A DNA stretch of 64,000 bases, taken from Pleomorphomonas sp. JP5 (GTDB lineage: Bacteria; Pseudomonadota; Alphaproteobacteria; Rhizobiales; Pleomorphomonadaceae). This document shows positions 43,602-52,331 of the stretch, piece after piece. The notes below the pieces were generated by a model. It had not been told where the DNA came from, made no database searches, and saw nothing but the letters and a program-made list of their open reading frames with translations. Positions within the stretch are counted from its first letter, which is position 1, and the number at the start of each line of letters is the position of its first letter. The translations under genes were made by a program, and so were the position numbers. The stretch covers positions 266,282 through 330,281 of the forward strand of contig NZ_JAMDLI010000021.1 of NCBI RefSeq assembly GCF_023721815.1, written 5' to 3'.

Positions 43602-44743
43602 TCACGTCCTTTCTCATCGACAGCCTGGATCGGCGAGGGCGCGTTGTCGTGGCGCTGCTCGTCGCGCTGGCCCTCCTGGTTCCGGCAGGCAATCTCCTTG
43701 TTCCGCAAGAGAGTGCCTTTCACGTCTCCACCTATCAGCTCACGCTCTGCGGAAAGTACCTGACCTATGCGCTCCTGGCGCTGTCGGTCGATCTCGTCTG
43801 GGGCTATTGCGGCATCCTGTCGCTCGGACACGGCGCTTTCTTCGCGCTCGGCGGCTACGCCATGGGCATGTATCTGATGCGGCAGATCGGCTCGCGTGGC
43901 GTCTACGCCGACCCGGTGCTGCCCGATTTCATGGTCTTTCTCAACTGGAAGGAGCTGCCCTGGTTCTGGCAGGGCTTCGACATGGCCTGGTACGCTTTCC
44001 TGATGGTGGCGCTGGTACCGGGTGTTCTTGCCTTTCTGTTCGGCTGGCTGTCATTTCGCAGCCGTGTCACCGGCGTCTATCTGTCCATCATCACCCAGGC
44101 GCTCACCTATGCGCTGCTGCTTGCTTTTTTCCGCAATGACATGGGGTTCGGCGGCAACAACGGCCTGACCGACTTCAAGGATATCCTCGGCTTCCCGATC
44201 CAAGAGCCCGGGACCCGGGCGGCGTTGTTTTCCGCGTCGGCGCTGATGCTGGCGCTCGGCTTCGTCATCGCCTCGGCCGTCGTCCGTTCCAAGCTCGGCA
44301 AGGTTTTGATTGCCATCCGCGACGCCGAGAGTCGTACGCGATTCATCGGCTATCGGGTCGAGCGCTACAAGCTGTTCGTCTGGACGCTCTCCGCCGTGAT
44401 GGCCGGCGTTGCCGGGGCGCTCTACGTGCCGCAGGTCGGCATCATCAATCCTTCCGAGTTCGATCCTGCGGCCTCGATCGAAGCGGTGATTTGGGTGGCG
44501 GTTGGCGGTCGGGGAACGCTGGTCGGCCCGCTGATCGGGGCCGTGGCGGTCAATTTCGGCAAGACCTGGTTTACCGGCGTTCTTCCCGAGGTCTGGCTCT
44601 ATGCGCTTGGTGCGCTGTTCGTGGTGGTGACGTTGTTCCTGCCGCGCGGCATCGTCGGCCTGTGGGAGACGATGGTGGTCGGACGACCGAAACCGGCAAA
44701 GGAAATCGATGAGGCGGGCGAGAAAGCGGGAGAGGCGGCATGA
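43598..44743 (+). CDS. urtC: urea ABC transporter permease UrtC
   Basis: This 381-residue LivM-type permease is the second half of the urea channel. Typical segments include LALSVDLVWGYCGILSLGHG near residue 65, GFGGNNGLTDFKDILGFP and IRDAESRTRFIGYRVERYKL, the last being the cytoplasmic coupling region. The C-terminus is hydrophilic. ATG 43598 overlaps the urtB stop, and its stop overlaps urtD (ATGA), so urtB, urtC and urtD are translationally coupled. The gene belongs to the core of the operon and is unremarkable in length. Confidence 0.95.
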   Translation: MITSFLIDSLDRRGRVVVALLVALALLVPAGNLLVPQESAFHVSTYQLTLCGKYLTYALLALSVDLVWGYCGILSLGHGAFFALGGYAMGMYLMRQIGSRGVYADPVLPDFMVFLNWKELPWFWQGFDMAWYAFLMVALVPGVLAFLFGWLSFRSRVTGVYLSIITQALTYALLLAFFRNDMGFGGNNGLTDFKDILGFPIQEPGTRAALFSASALMLALGFVIASAVVRSKLGKVLIAIRDAESRTRFIGYRVERYKLFVWTLSAVMAGVAGALYVPQVGIINPSEFDPAASIEAVIWVAVGGRGTLVGPLIGAVAVNFGKTWFTGVLPEVWLYALGALFVVVTLFLPRGIVGLWETMVVGRPKPAKEIDEAGEKAGEAA

Positions 44744-45492
44744 CCGGCAAGGCGGAAGGTTCGCTTCTCTATCTCGATGACGTTTCGGTATCCTTCGACG
44801 GCTTCAGGGCGATCAACCGGCTGTCGCTGGTCCTGGAGCCGGGCGAAATGCGGGCGATCATCGGACCCAACGGGGCCGGCAAGACCACGATGATGGATAT
44901 CATCACCGGCAAGACGCGCCCCGACACCGGCGACGTGCTGTTTGACGGTTCCGTCGACCTTACTCGCCTCGACGAGGCAACCATCGCCAACCTCGGCATT
45001 GGCCGCAAGTTCCAGAAGCCCACGGTTTTCGAGAGTCACACCGTCGAGGACAATATCGCGCTGGCGCTAAAGGGCCGGCGTGGTGCCTTCGCCTCGCTGT
45101 TTCATCGCCGCTCGGTTGCCGAGCAGGGTCGCATCGACGCTTTGCTCTCTACCATCCGGCTTTCCGACAAGCGCGATCTTCTGGCGGCTCGCCTGTCGCA
45201 CGGCCAGAAGCAATGGTTGGAAATCGGCATGCTGCTGGCCCAGGAACCGCGCCTTCTCCTGGTCGACGAGCCGGCCGCCGGCATGACCGACGCCGAGACG
45301 GCAGAAACGGCGATCCTGCTCAAGGAGATCGCCAAGACGCAGTCGGTGGTGGTGGTCGAGCACGACATGACCTTCGTTCGCGCCCTTGGCGTCAAGGTGA
45401 CCGTGCTACACGAGGGCTCGGTGTTGGCGGAGGGATCGCTCGATGCCGTATCGGCCAATCCGAAGGTGATCGAGGTCTACCTTGGGCGGTGA
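44740..45492 (+). CDS. urtD: urea ABC transporter ATP-binding protein UrtD
   Basis: This 250-residue LivG-type ATPase energises urea import. Walker A is GPNGAGKTT near residue 46, the UrtD-like Q-loop region is GIGRKFQKPTVFESHTVEDN, the signature is LSHGQKQWLEIGMLL, and Walker B is LLLVDEPAAGMTD. The modified signature (LSHGQ instead of LSGGQ) is normal for UrtD. The ATG overlaps the urtC stop. urtE begins 13 bases downstream. UrtD and UrtE work together as a heterodimer on the cytoplasmic face of UrtBC. Confidence 0.95.
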   Translation: MTGKAEGSLLYLDDVSVSFDGFRAINRLSLVLEPGEMRAIIGPNGAGKTTMMDIITGKTRPDTGDVLFDGSVDLTRLDEATIANLGIGRKFQKPTVFESHTVEDNIALALKGRRGAFASLFHRRSVAEQGRIDALLSTIRLSDKRDLLAARLSHGQKQWLEIGMLLAQEPRLLLVDEPAAGMTDAETAETAILLKEIAKTQSVVVVEHDMTFVRALGVKVTVLHEGSVLAEGSLDAVSANPKVIEVYLGR

Positions 45493-45505
45493 AGGACCGG
45501 AAACA

Positions 45506-46201
45506 ATGCTGAACGTCGAAACCGTCGACCTCCATTATGGCGCCGCCCAGGCGCTCAGAAAGGTGTCGCTGTCCGCCGCCGCGGGGCGCGTCACGGCCGT
45601 GCTCGGCCGCAATGGCGTCGGCAAGACCTCCCTGATGCGAGCGATCGCCGGCCTGCAAGCGATCTCGGCCGGTGCGATTCGCCTGGATGGCGGTGACCTG
45701 ACGGGTCTGTCGCCCTACGAAAGGGTGAGGCGCGGCGTTGCGATCGTTCCTCAGGGGCGCGAGATCTTCCCTCTCCTGACCGTGGAGGAAAATCTTCAGA
45801 CCGGGTTCGCCATGCTGAAACGGGCCGATCGCTACGTGCCCGACATGATCTATGACCTGTTTCCGGTCCTGAAGGACATGCTGCGTCGGCGTGGCGGCGA
45901 TCTTTCCGGCGGGCAGCAGCAGCAGCTCGCCATCGGCCGGGCGCTGGTGACGCGGCCGCGTCTTCTCGTGCTCGACGAACCGACCGAGGGCATCCAGCCG
46001 TCGATCATCAAGGACATCGGCCACGCCATTTCCTTCCTGCGCCGCCAGGGTGACATGGCGATCGTGCTGGTCGAGCAGTATTTCGATTTCGCCAGGGATC
46101 TCGCCGACGATTTCGTGGTCATGGACCGCGGCGAAATCGTGATGTCCGGCAATCGCGACAACATGGACGAGGAAGCGGTTCGCGGCAGAATCGCCGTGTG
46201 A
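45506..46201 (+). CDS. urtE: urea ABC transporter ATP-binding protein UrtE
   Basis: This 231-residue LivF-type ATPase is the last gene of the urea importer. Walker A is GRNGVGKTS, the Q-loop is IVPQGREIFPLLTVEENL, the signature is LSGGQQQQLAIGRAL, and Walker B is LLVLDEPTEGIQPS. These are typical of UrtE, including the TEGIQPS extension. ATG 45506 (MLNVETVDLHYG) was chosen over an in-frame start at 45482 that would lie inside urtD. No intrinsic terminator follows before the Rrf2 gene 95 bases downstream. Confidence 0.95.
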   Translation: MLNVETVDLHYGAAQALRKVSLSAAAGRVTAVLGRNGVGKTSLMRAIAGLQAISAGAIRLDGGDLTGLSPYERVRRGVAIVPQGREIFPLLTVEENLQTGFAMLKRADRYVPDMIYDLFPVLKDMLRRRGGDLSGGQQQQLAIGRALVTRPRLLVLDEPTEGIQPSIIKDIGHAISFLRRQGDMAIVLVEQYFDFARDLADDFVVMDRGEIVMSGNRDNMDEEAVRGRIAV

Positions 46202-46295
46202 TCGTCGCCTAAGACTGACGCGGTCTTGAAAAGCAGCCCGGAGCGTGCGATTCCCTGCATGGACATCCCGATGCAAGCGGAAGCCCGGGGGCGTT

Positions 46296-46790
46296 ATGCG
46301 ACTGACTAGCTATTCCAACTATTCGCTTCGGGTGCTGCTGGCAGCCGCCGCTCGTTCGCCACGCCTGACCACGATCAGGGAAGTCTCCGAGGCCTTCGAT
46401 CTGCCGCAGTCGCATCTCGTCAAGTGCGTCCATCAGCTCGGGACCTGGGGTTATCTCGAGACCGTGCGGGGCAATCGAGGCGGCTTCCGCCTCAATCGGC
46501 CAGCCGAGTCGGTGGTGATTGGCGAGGTGGTGCGCCTTACCGAGGATGGCCTTTCGGTGGTGGAGTGTCTCGACCCTGAGACCAACACCTGCCCGCTGAC
46601 CGATCGCTGTCGCATGAGCCAGGTGCTCCGCCGGGCCACCGACGCTTTCCTCGATGTGCTCGATCGGTTGACCCTCGCCGACGTCGCCGGCAACGAGGCG
46701 GAGTTCAGGGCTCTGCTCGATGGCGCTTCGTCGGCGAAGCCGGTTCGGGGTGCCGCATGTGGCGACGAGCTGCTCGTCGCTCGCGCCTGA
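46296..46790 (+). CDS. Rrf2-family regulator with three-cysteine cluster motif (NsrR-like)
   Basis: This 164-residue Rrf2-type regulator begins MRLTSYSNYSLRVLLAAAAR and has the winged helix-turn-helix SEAFDLPQSHLVKCVHQLG. A cluster motif, CLDPETNTCPLTDRC, has cysteines spaced 7 and 5 apart near residue 90. The spacing and wording are like nitric-oxide sensing NsrR proteins, which bind an Fe-S cluster. NsrR controls NO detoxification genes, often including oxidases that resist NO, so the nearby cydABX could be a target. It is convergent with a second Rrf2 gene. ATG 46296 was taken because the upstream frame does not match the family. The naming as NsrR is probable, not proven. Confidence 0.87.
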   Translation: MRLTSYSNYSLRVLLAAAARSPRLTTIREVSEAFDLPQSHLVKCVHQLGTWGYLETVRGNRGGFRLNRPAESVVIGEVVRLTEDGLSVVECLDPETNTCPLTDRCRMSQVLRRATDAFLDVLDRLTLADVAGNEAEFRALLDGASSAKPVRGAACGDELLVARA

Positions 46791-46825
46791 CTGTTTTGCT
46801 CGCCCATGGGGCGGCTTTCCCGGAC

Positions 46826-47242
46826 TTACGCGATCTCCGGCGCATGCTGGTGGGTGTGATCTATCAGGATGTCCGCGACGGAAATGGCCGCCAGTTCGTC
46901 CCTCATCGCCTGGTAGGCTTCGGTGCATGCGGCGGCGAAGGAACAGTTCCGGCAGGCGGTTGCATCGACTCGTCCGCAGATGCGCATGTCGTCTTCCGGT
47001 TCGAACAGGTCGATCACCGATAGCACTGAAATCTTCTCCGCCGGCCGTCCGAGGCGATAGCCGCCGCCGCGCCCTCGACGGCCGACCAGAAGACCCGCGC
47101 GGGCAAGCGCATTGCAGGAACGGGTGACACGCGCCTCCGGCATGCCGAGCCGGTTGGCCATCTCCGGAAGCGTCACCGGCTCGCCGTCACCGCAGATCAT
47201 CAGGATTCGAAGGGCGCCGTGGGTCACGGCGTTGATTTTCAT
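46826..47242 (-). CDS. Rrf2-family transcriptional regulator
   Basis: This 138-residue Rrf2 protein begins MKINAVTHGALRILMICGDG and has a helix-turn-helix (LPEMANRLGMPEARVTRSCN), then the wing segment RGRGGGYRLGRPAEKISV. Four cysteines lie in CGRVDATACRNCSFAAAC, a pattern compatible with Fe-S binding. It is divergent from cydA across 308 bases and has a well-formed promoter at 47271-47300 with GGAGGA before the ATG. It could sense oxygen, NO or iron status and regulate itself or the cytochrome bd genes. Which Rrf2 subgroup (NsrR, IscR or RirA) it belongs to cannot be decided by eye. Confidence 0.87.
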   Translation of the reverse strand: MKINAVTHGALRILMICGDGEPVTLPEMANRLGMPEARVTRSCNALARAGLLVGRRGRGGGYRLGRPAEKISVLSVIDLFEPEDDMRICGRVDATACRNCSFAAACTEAYQAMRDELAAISVADILIDHTHQHAPEIA

Positions 47243-47270
47243 GGCGACCTTCCTCCAAAGGTATATTGAC

Positions 47271-47300
47271 TGTATAGCTTTATATCGCTAGTTCTGTCCA
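47271..47300 (-). promoter_or_regulatory. sigma-70-type promoter of the minus-strand rrf2 gene
   Basis: On the minus strand, TGGACA (47300-47295) and TATACA (47276-47271) are separated by 18 bases and lie just upstream of the Rrf2 ATG at 47242. The spacer is AT-rich with partial dyad symmetry (TATAAAGCTATA), as might suit autoregulation by the Rrf2 protein. Confidence 0.6.
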
Positions 47301-47550
47301 TGTCGATTGTCGGAGGGGGAATCCGACGGTCCGCCGGTACCAACCGGCCACGGGGGTCGCAAAGATGATGGTCGTTCACGCCGTCGCTGTCGGTGATTGT
47401 TGCCGGAAGCGAGCGGTCGACGCTGCCTGTTCGCCCTCCGGATCGATGAGTTCTGCCCTCCGCCGGCCTGCCGGCGACGCGGCGAGCCCTTGAGGAAGAA
47501 CACGGCGGTCCGAGCGCGGCAGGCGCTCGCGGACTGCCTTCGCTGAGAGG
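47301..47550. other. cydA upstream region
   Basis: These 250 bases between the rrf2 promoter and cydA hold no supported gene. I looked for an FNR-type TTGAT-N4-ATCAA box and did not find a convincing one. A short GC hairpin (GCCGGC/GCCGGC, about 47462-47475) is visible. The cydA promoter was not located. Confidence 0.4.
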
Positions 47551-49146
47551 ATGTCGACCATCATGTTCGATCAGACATTCGTGGAGTTGTCGCGCTGGCA
47601 GTTCGCCGCCACGGCAATGTACCACTTCATCTTTGTTCCGCTGACGCTGGGGCTCACCTGGCTGCTGGTCATCATGGAAACCGTCTATGTGATGACCGGC
47701 AAGGAAATCTACCGGGACATGACCAAGTTCTGGGGCAAGCTGTTCGGCATCAATTTCGCCCTCGGCGTCACGACCGGCCTCACCATGGAGTTCCAGTTCG
47801 GTACGAACTGGTCCTACTATTCGCATTATGTGGGCGATATCTTCGGTGCGCCGCTGGCCATCGAAGGCTTGATGGCCTTCTTCCTCGAATCGACCTTCAT
47901 CGGCCTGTTCTTCCTCGGATGGGACAGGCTTACCAAGCGGCAGCATCTCGGGGTCACGTTCCTGACCGCGATTGGCTCGAACCTGTCGGCTCTCTGGATT
48001 CTGGTCGCCAACGGCTGGATGCAGAACCCGGTGGGTTCCATCTTCTCTCCCGAGACGATGCGCATGGAGATGCAGTCGTTCGCCGAGGTGCTGTTCAATC
48101 CGGTGGCTCAGGTCAAGTTCGTCCACACTGTCGCGGCCGGTTACACCACCGCTTCGATGTTCGTCCTTGCCATTTCCTCCTGGTATCTCCTGAAGGGGCG
48201 TGATGTCGCCTTCGCCAAGCGTTCGTTCGCCGTCGCTGCCGGCTTCGGCCTTGCTTCCTGCCTTTCGGTCATCGTGCTCGGTGATGAAAGCGGCTACGAA
48301 CTCGGCGACGTGCAGAAGGTCAAGCTTGCCGCGATCGAAGGCGAGTGGGAGACGCAGCCGGCTCCGGCGGCCTTCAACCTGATCGGCTTCCCCTCGCAGG
48401 AGGAGAAGACCACGAACGGGGCGATCGAGATCCCGTATGCCCTCGGCCTTATCGCCACTCGGTCACTCGACAAGCCGGTGCTTGGCCTCAACGATCTGCG
48501 TGAGCAGCATCTCGCCCGAATCCGTTCGGGTCAGGAAGGCTACGCGGCGATGATGAAGATCCGTGGCGGCGACACGACGCCGGAAACGCGCGCCGTGTTC
48601 GACGCTCATGCCAAGGACATCGGCTTCGGACTGTTGCTGAAGCAGTTCGTCGAGGATCCGGCCACCGCTACCGAAGAGCAGATGCAGGCTGCCGCCGACA
48701 GCACCATTCCCAAGGTCTGGCCGCTGTTCTGGGCCTTCCGCTTCATGGTTGGCTTCGGCTTCATCATGCTGATCATCTTCGCTTCGGCCTTCTACGTCAG
48801 CGCCCGGCGCAGCCACGAGAAGAATCGCTGGTTGCTCAAGACCGCGTTGTGGGCCCTGCCATTGCCTTGGCTTTCCTGCGAACTTGGCTGGTTCGTCGCC
48901 GAGTTTGGTCGCCAGCCCTGGGCAATCGGCGAAGTGCTGCCGACCTTCCTCGGGACATCGAGCCTCACCACCACCGACCTGATCTTCTCGTTGACCGGCT
49001 TCCTGGTGCTCTACACCGGCCTTCTGGTGATCGAGGTCTATCTGATGTTCAAGTTTGCCCGCCTCGGCCCGAGCTCGCTCGGCACTGGCCGCTATCACTT
49101 CGAAACTCAGATGCCGGACTCGATCCGCGTCGCTCCGGCAGAATGA
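47551..49146 (+). CDS. cydA: cytochrome bd ubiquinol oxidase subunit I
   Basis: This 531-residue CydA is the quinol-oxidising, haem-bearing subunit of the high-affinity terminal oxidase. The haem b595 ligand His is in [15 protein letters not shown] near residue 25, the haem b558 His is in [16 protein letters not shown], and Met is in [11 protein letters not shown]. The [12 protein letters not shown] signature is near the C-terminus. The region between helices 6 and 7 is long, with a full Q-loop as in the E. coli-like long subfamily. An ATG at 47563 is possible ([11 protein letters not shown]). It heads the cydABX operon, placed divergent from an Rrf2 gene. The oxidase supports respiration at low oxygen and resists NO and sulfide. 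Confidence 0.96.
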   Translation: MSTIMFDQTFVELSRWQFAATAMYHFIFVPLTLGLTWLLVIMETVYVMTGKEIYRDMTKFWGKLFGINFALGVTTGLTMEFQFGTNWSYYSHYVGDIFGAPLAIEGLMAFFLESTFIGLFFLGWDRLTKRQHLGVTFLTAIGSNLSALWILVANGWMQNPVGSIFSPETMRMEMQSFAEVLFNPVAQVKFVHTVAAGYTTASMFVLAISSWYLLKGRDVAFAKRSFAVAAGFGLASCLSVIVLGDESGYELGDVQKVKLAAIEGEWETQPAPAAFNLIGFPSQEEKTTNGAIEIPYALGLIATRSLDKPVLGLNDLREQHLARIRSGQEGYAAMMKIRGGDTTPETRAVFDAHAKDIGFGLLLKQFVEDPATATEEQMQAAADSTIPKVWPLFWAFRFMVGFGFIMLIIFASAFYVSARRSHEKNRWLLKTALWALPLPWLSCELGWFVAEFGRQPWAIGEVLPTFLGTSSLTTTDLIFSLTGFLVLYTGLLVIEVYLMFKFARLGPSSLGTGRYHFETQMPDSIRVAPAE

Positions 49147-49156
49147 GGAAACCACC

Positions 49157-50308
49157 ATGTTCGATTATGAAATCCTGAAGTTCATCTGGTGGATTCTGGT
49201 CGGCGCCCTGCTGATCGGATTTGCCATCACCGACGGCATGGACATGGGCGTGGGCTCGCTCCTGCCCTTCGTCGCCAAGACCGACGCCGAGCGGCGAATC
49301 GCCATCAACACCGTCGGCCCGCACTGGGACGGCAATCAGGTGTGGCTGATCACCGCCGGCGGTGCCATCTTCGCTGCCTGGCCCGCCGTCTACGCAGCCG
49401 CCTTTTCCGGCTTCTACATGGCGATGCTCCTGGTGCTGTTCGCCCTGTTCTTCCGGCCCGTCGGCTTCGACTACCGCTCGAAGCTCGACAATCCGAAGTG
49501 GCGCAGCGCCTGGGATTGGGGTCTGTTCGCCGGTGGCGCCATTCCGGCGCTGATCTTCGGCGTCGCCTTTGGCAACCTGCTGCAGGGCGTGCCGTTCCAT
49601 CTGGACGAACTTCTGCGCGCTCATTACCAGGGCTCGTTCATCTTTGCCCTGCTGCCGCTGCTCAATCCCTTCGCGCTCTTGGCCGGCCTGATCTCGCTGG
49701 GCATGCTCGTCGTACACGGGGCCATCTGGTTGCAGCTGCGTGCTTCCGGAGACGTCGCTGCGCGGTCGCGGGCTCTGGCGGTTCGGCTGTCGCCCGTGGT
49801 TGCGGTGTTGTTTGCAGTCGCTGGCGTCTGGGTCTGGCTCGGCATCGACGGCTATCGCATCGTCTCGCAACCGCCGCTCGACGCCATGCCCAACCCGCTC
49901 AACAAGCAGGTCGTGGTGGCGTCCGGCGCCTTGCTGGACATCTACACGACGATGCCCATCGCGATGCTGGCTCCGGTCATCGGTCTGCTCGGGCCGCTCC
50001 TGACCGCCCTGCTGGCGAAAGCCGACCGCTCTGGCTTTGCCTTCGTCACGTCGGCGCTCGGCATGGCGGGCATCATCGGCACTGCCGGCCTCTCGATGTT
50101 CCCCTTCGTGATGCCGTCGAGCCTCGACCCGAACTCCAGCCTGACCGTGTGGGACGCCACATCCAGCCACCTGACGCTCAACGTCATGTTCTGGGCCGTG
50201 GTGATCTTCCTGCCGATCGTGCTCGCCTATACCGTCTGGTGCTACTGGCGGATGTGGGGACGCGTCACGGCGGAGGAAATCTCCACCCGCTCGCACTCGG
50301 CCTACTGA
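49157..50308 (+). CDS. cydB: cytochrome bd ubiquinol oxidase subunit II
   Basis: This 383-residue CydB is the second large subunit of the oxidase. It starts MFDYEILKFIWWILVGALL, includes GFAITDGMDMGVGSLLPFV and GPHWDGNQVWLITAGGA, and has eight or nine membrane helices. The tryptophan/asparagine-rich GNQVW segment is diagnostic. The ATG lies 10 bases after the cydA stop and is preceded by GAGGAAA. It stabilises the haem centres held by CydA. Length and sequence are normal. Confidence 0.96.
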   Translation: MFDYEILKFIWWILVGALLIGFAITDGMDMGVGSLLPFVAKTDAERRIAINTVGPHWDGNQVWLITAGGAIFAAWPAVYAAAFSGFYMAMLLVLFALFFRPVGFDYRSKLDNPKWRSAWDWGLFAGGAIPALIFGVAFGNLLQGVPFHLDELLRAHYQGSFIFALLPLLNPFALLAGLISLGMLVVHGAIWLQLRASGDVAARSRALAVRLSPVVAVLFAVAGVWVWLGIDGYRIVSQPPLDAMPNPLNKQVVVASGALLDIYTTMPIAMLAPVIGLLGPLLTALLAKADRSGFAFVTSALGMAGIIGTAGLSMFPFVMPSSLDPNSSLTVWDATSSHLTLNVMFWAVVIFLPIVLAYTVWCYWRMWGRVTAEEISTRSHSAY

Positions 50309-50324
50309 CATAGGAGAACGGACA

Positions 50325-50435
50325 ATGTGGTATTTTGCCTGGATCCTCGGTGTCACCGCTGCTGCTGCGATCGGCGTGATCAACGTGATGTGGTTCGAAT
50401 TCCAGGACGGTCTCGACATCGACGCGTCCAAATGA
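50325..50435 (+). CDS. cydX: cytochrome bd oxidase small subunit CydX
   Basis: This 36-residue single-helix protein begins MWYFAWILGVTAAAAIGVIN and continues VMWFEFQ, the CydX/YbgT signature. It stabilises haems in the CydAB complex. The ATG is 16 bases after the cydB stop, with AGGAGA seven bases before it. It is easily missed because of its size. It is followed at once by a strong hairpin at 50444-50468. Confidence 0.93.
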   Translation: MWYFAWILGVTAAAAIGVINVMWFEFQDGLDIDASK

Positions 50436-50443
50436 CACAGCCC

Positions 50444-50468
50444 GGCGCGGCGGCCCTCCCGCCGCGCC
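50444..50468 (+). terminator. strong GC hairpin between cydX and cydD (terminator or attenuator)
   Basis: GGCGCGGCGG (50444-50453) and CCGCCGCGCC (50459-50468) form a perfect 10-base stem with a 5-base loop, starting 8 bases after the cydX stop. No T-tract follows, so it may slow or partly stop transcription, or protect the cydABX message, rather than end it fully. Confidence 0.55.
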
Positions 50469-50609
50469 ACCGGGCCGGCGCGGTTGTCCCGCCCCCGTGC
50501 CGGCCACCTTTCCAGTCGCGCCCATGTGAAAGCAGCCACCCTTGCGGTTTCGGTCGGCGCATGGCAATCCGGCTTGGCCCATTTCAAGCTCCGGTCCATT
50601 CCTTTTCGC

Positions 50610-52331
50610 ATGAGCAAACCCGAGACCCTTCTCGAAGACCTTTCGGCCAGCGTGCGAAAGGAGACGGCGCTGCTTCTTGCCGCTGCCGTTTTCGAAGGGC
50701 TGTTGGGGGTGGGCGCTGCTTTCCTTACCGCCCGTGTCATCGATGCCGCGGTCTTTCACGGCGCCGACCTTGCCGCCGTCCTTCCCACCTTGGCTCTGCT
50801 TCTCGCCATCGCCTTGCTTAAGGCGCTCCTGGGCTATGCCGGCGCGCAGATCGGTTTCACCGTTTCGGCCAGGGCCAGGCAGAGCCTGTTCGCCCGGTTG
50901 CTCGATCACGTCGCGGCACTGGGACCGGTGCGACTCTCCGGCACGGCCACCGGTGATGTCGCGACGACGCTGACGGATGCCGTTTCCGGCATCGAGCCCT
51001 ATTGGCGGCAGTGGTTGCCCGCGACCGCGACCGTCGCGGTGCTGCCGGTCGCGATCCTTCTTGTGGTCCTGCCTGTCGACTGGAGATCGGCGGTGGTTTT
51101 TGCCGTGACCCTGCCGTTGCTGCCCCTGTTCATGGTGCTGGCCGGGCGCTCGGCCGAACGGGCCAACCAGCGGCAGTGGGCTTCGATGGCTCGGCTCGGC
51201 GGCCATCTTCTCGACGCGGTTGCCGGCCTTGCCGATCTTGTGCTGCTCGGCGCTGCCAAGCGCGAGGTGGCGCTAGTCGCTCGAACGGCCGAGGGTTACC
51301 GGCGCGAGACCATGAAGGTCCTGCGCCTCGCTTTTCTGTCGGCGCTGGTTCTTGAGTTTTTCGCTACCGTTTCCATCGCTGTGACGGCGGTGCTGATCGG
51401 CTTCCGGCTTCTCTGGGGTGAGATCGCCTTTGTGGACGGCCTTACCGTGCTTTTGCTCGCTCCGGCGTTCTATGCGCCACTCAGGACGCTGGGCACCGAA
51501 CGGCATGCGCGGATGGAAGCGGTGGCCGCCGCCGAGCGACTTGCCGATTTTCTGGCGCGTCCGGCGTCTGGGCGATCCGGCAACGAGCCTTTCGCCGCCG
51601 CCGCCGCGGTTTCGGTTCGCTTCGAAAACGTCTCGGCTGGCTACGGAAATGGGCGTCTTGCCCTTGATGGGATCAGCTTCGAGGTTCGGGCGGGCGAACA
51701 GGTTGCGCTCGTCGGTGAGAGTGGCGCCGGCAAGTCGACGATACTGTCGTTGATCGCTGGATTCCTGGAGCCCACGTCGGGGACGATCCTGATCGACGGT
51801 CGCCCGCTCGCATCCCTTGATCTCGACGATGTCCGGCGTCGCATCGCCTTTCTGCCGCAGCGCGCCTTCCTGTTCGACGCTTCCGTCGCCGACAACATCG
51901 CGATGGGTCGCTCCGGCGACGTCGGGGCCGCGCTGCGGGCGGCCCGTGCCGACGAGTTCGTTGACCGACTTCCCAATGGCGCAGATAGCCGGCTGGGTGA
52001 GGGCGGGGCCGGCCTGTCGGGCGGGGAGATGCAGCGGTTGATGCTGGCCCGTGCCTTCTTTGCTCCGGCACCGCTTGTCTTGATGGATGAGCCGACCGCT
52101 CACCTCGACGCCGCCACCGAGGCGGTGGTGGGTGAAGCGATCGCCAGACTGTCCGATGGCCGCACGCGGCTTACCATCGCTCATCGCCTCAAGACCGTGG
52201 AGGCCGCCGATCGGGTGTTGGTGCTCTCCGCCGGGCGGCTTATCGAAGAAGGAAAACCGGACGAGCTAAGGGCGCGAGGCGGAGCATTCGCCACCATGCT
52301 GGCAACGCTGGATGGCGGAGGCTCGGCGTGA
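50610..52331 (+). CDS. cydD: heterodimeric ABC exporter subunit CydD
   Basis: This 573-residue protein has six membrane helices (about residues 15-310) and a nucleotide-binding domain with Walker A GESGAGKST, signature LSGGEMQRLMLAR and Walker B LVLMDEPTAHLD. With CydC it forms the exporter required for cytochrome bd assembly, reported to move glutathione/cysteine to the periplasm or to bind haem. ATG 50610 gives the normal N-terminus; in-frame sequence back to 50484 is unlikely to be coding. The stop overlaps cydC (GTGA). Placing cydDC after cydABX differs from the frequent cydDCAB order. Confidence 0.93.
   Translation: MSKPETLLEDLSASVRKETALLLAAAVFEGLLGVGAAFLTARVIDAAVFHGADLAAVLPTLALLLAIALLKALLGYAGAQIGFTVSARARQSLFARLLDHVAALGPVRLSGTATGDVATTLTDAVSGIEPYWRQWLPATATVAVLPVAILLVVLPVDWRSAVVFAVTLPLLPLFMVLAGRSAERANQRQWASMARLGGHLLDAVAGLADLVLLGAAKREVALVARTAEGYRRETMKVLRLAFLSALVLEFFATVSIAVTAVLIGFRLLWGEIAFVDGLTVLLLAPAFYAPLRTLGTERHARMEAVAAAERLADFLARPASGRSGNEPFAAAAAVSVRFENVSAGYGNGRLALDGISFEVRAGEQVALVGESGAGKSTILSLIAGFLEPTSGTILIDGRPLASLDLDDVRRRIAFLPQRAFLFDASVADNIAMGRSGDVGAALRAARADEFVDRLPNGADSRLGEGGAGLSGGEMQRLMLARAFFAPAPLVLMDEPTAHLDAATEAVVGEAIARLSDGRTRLTIAHRLKTVEAADRVLVLSAGRLIEEGKPDELRARGGAFATMLATLDGGGSA

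Noticed and set aside
49049..50740. 563-codon open frame on the minus strand across cydB, cydX and the cydD start
   Set aside because: It is antisense to well-supported genes and crosses gene borders; the composition is Gly/Arg/His-rich without domains.
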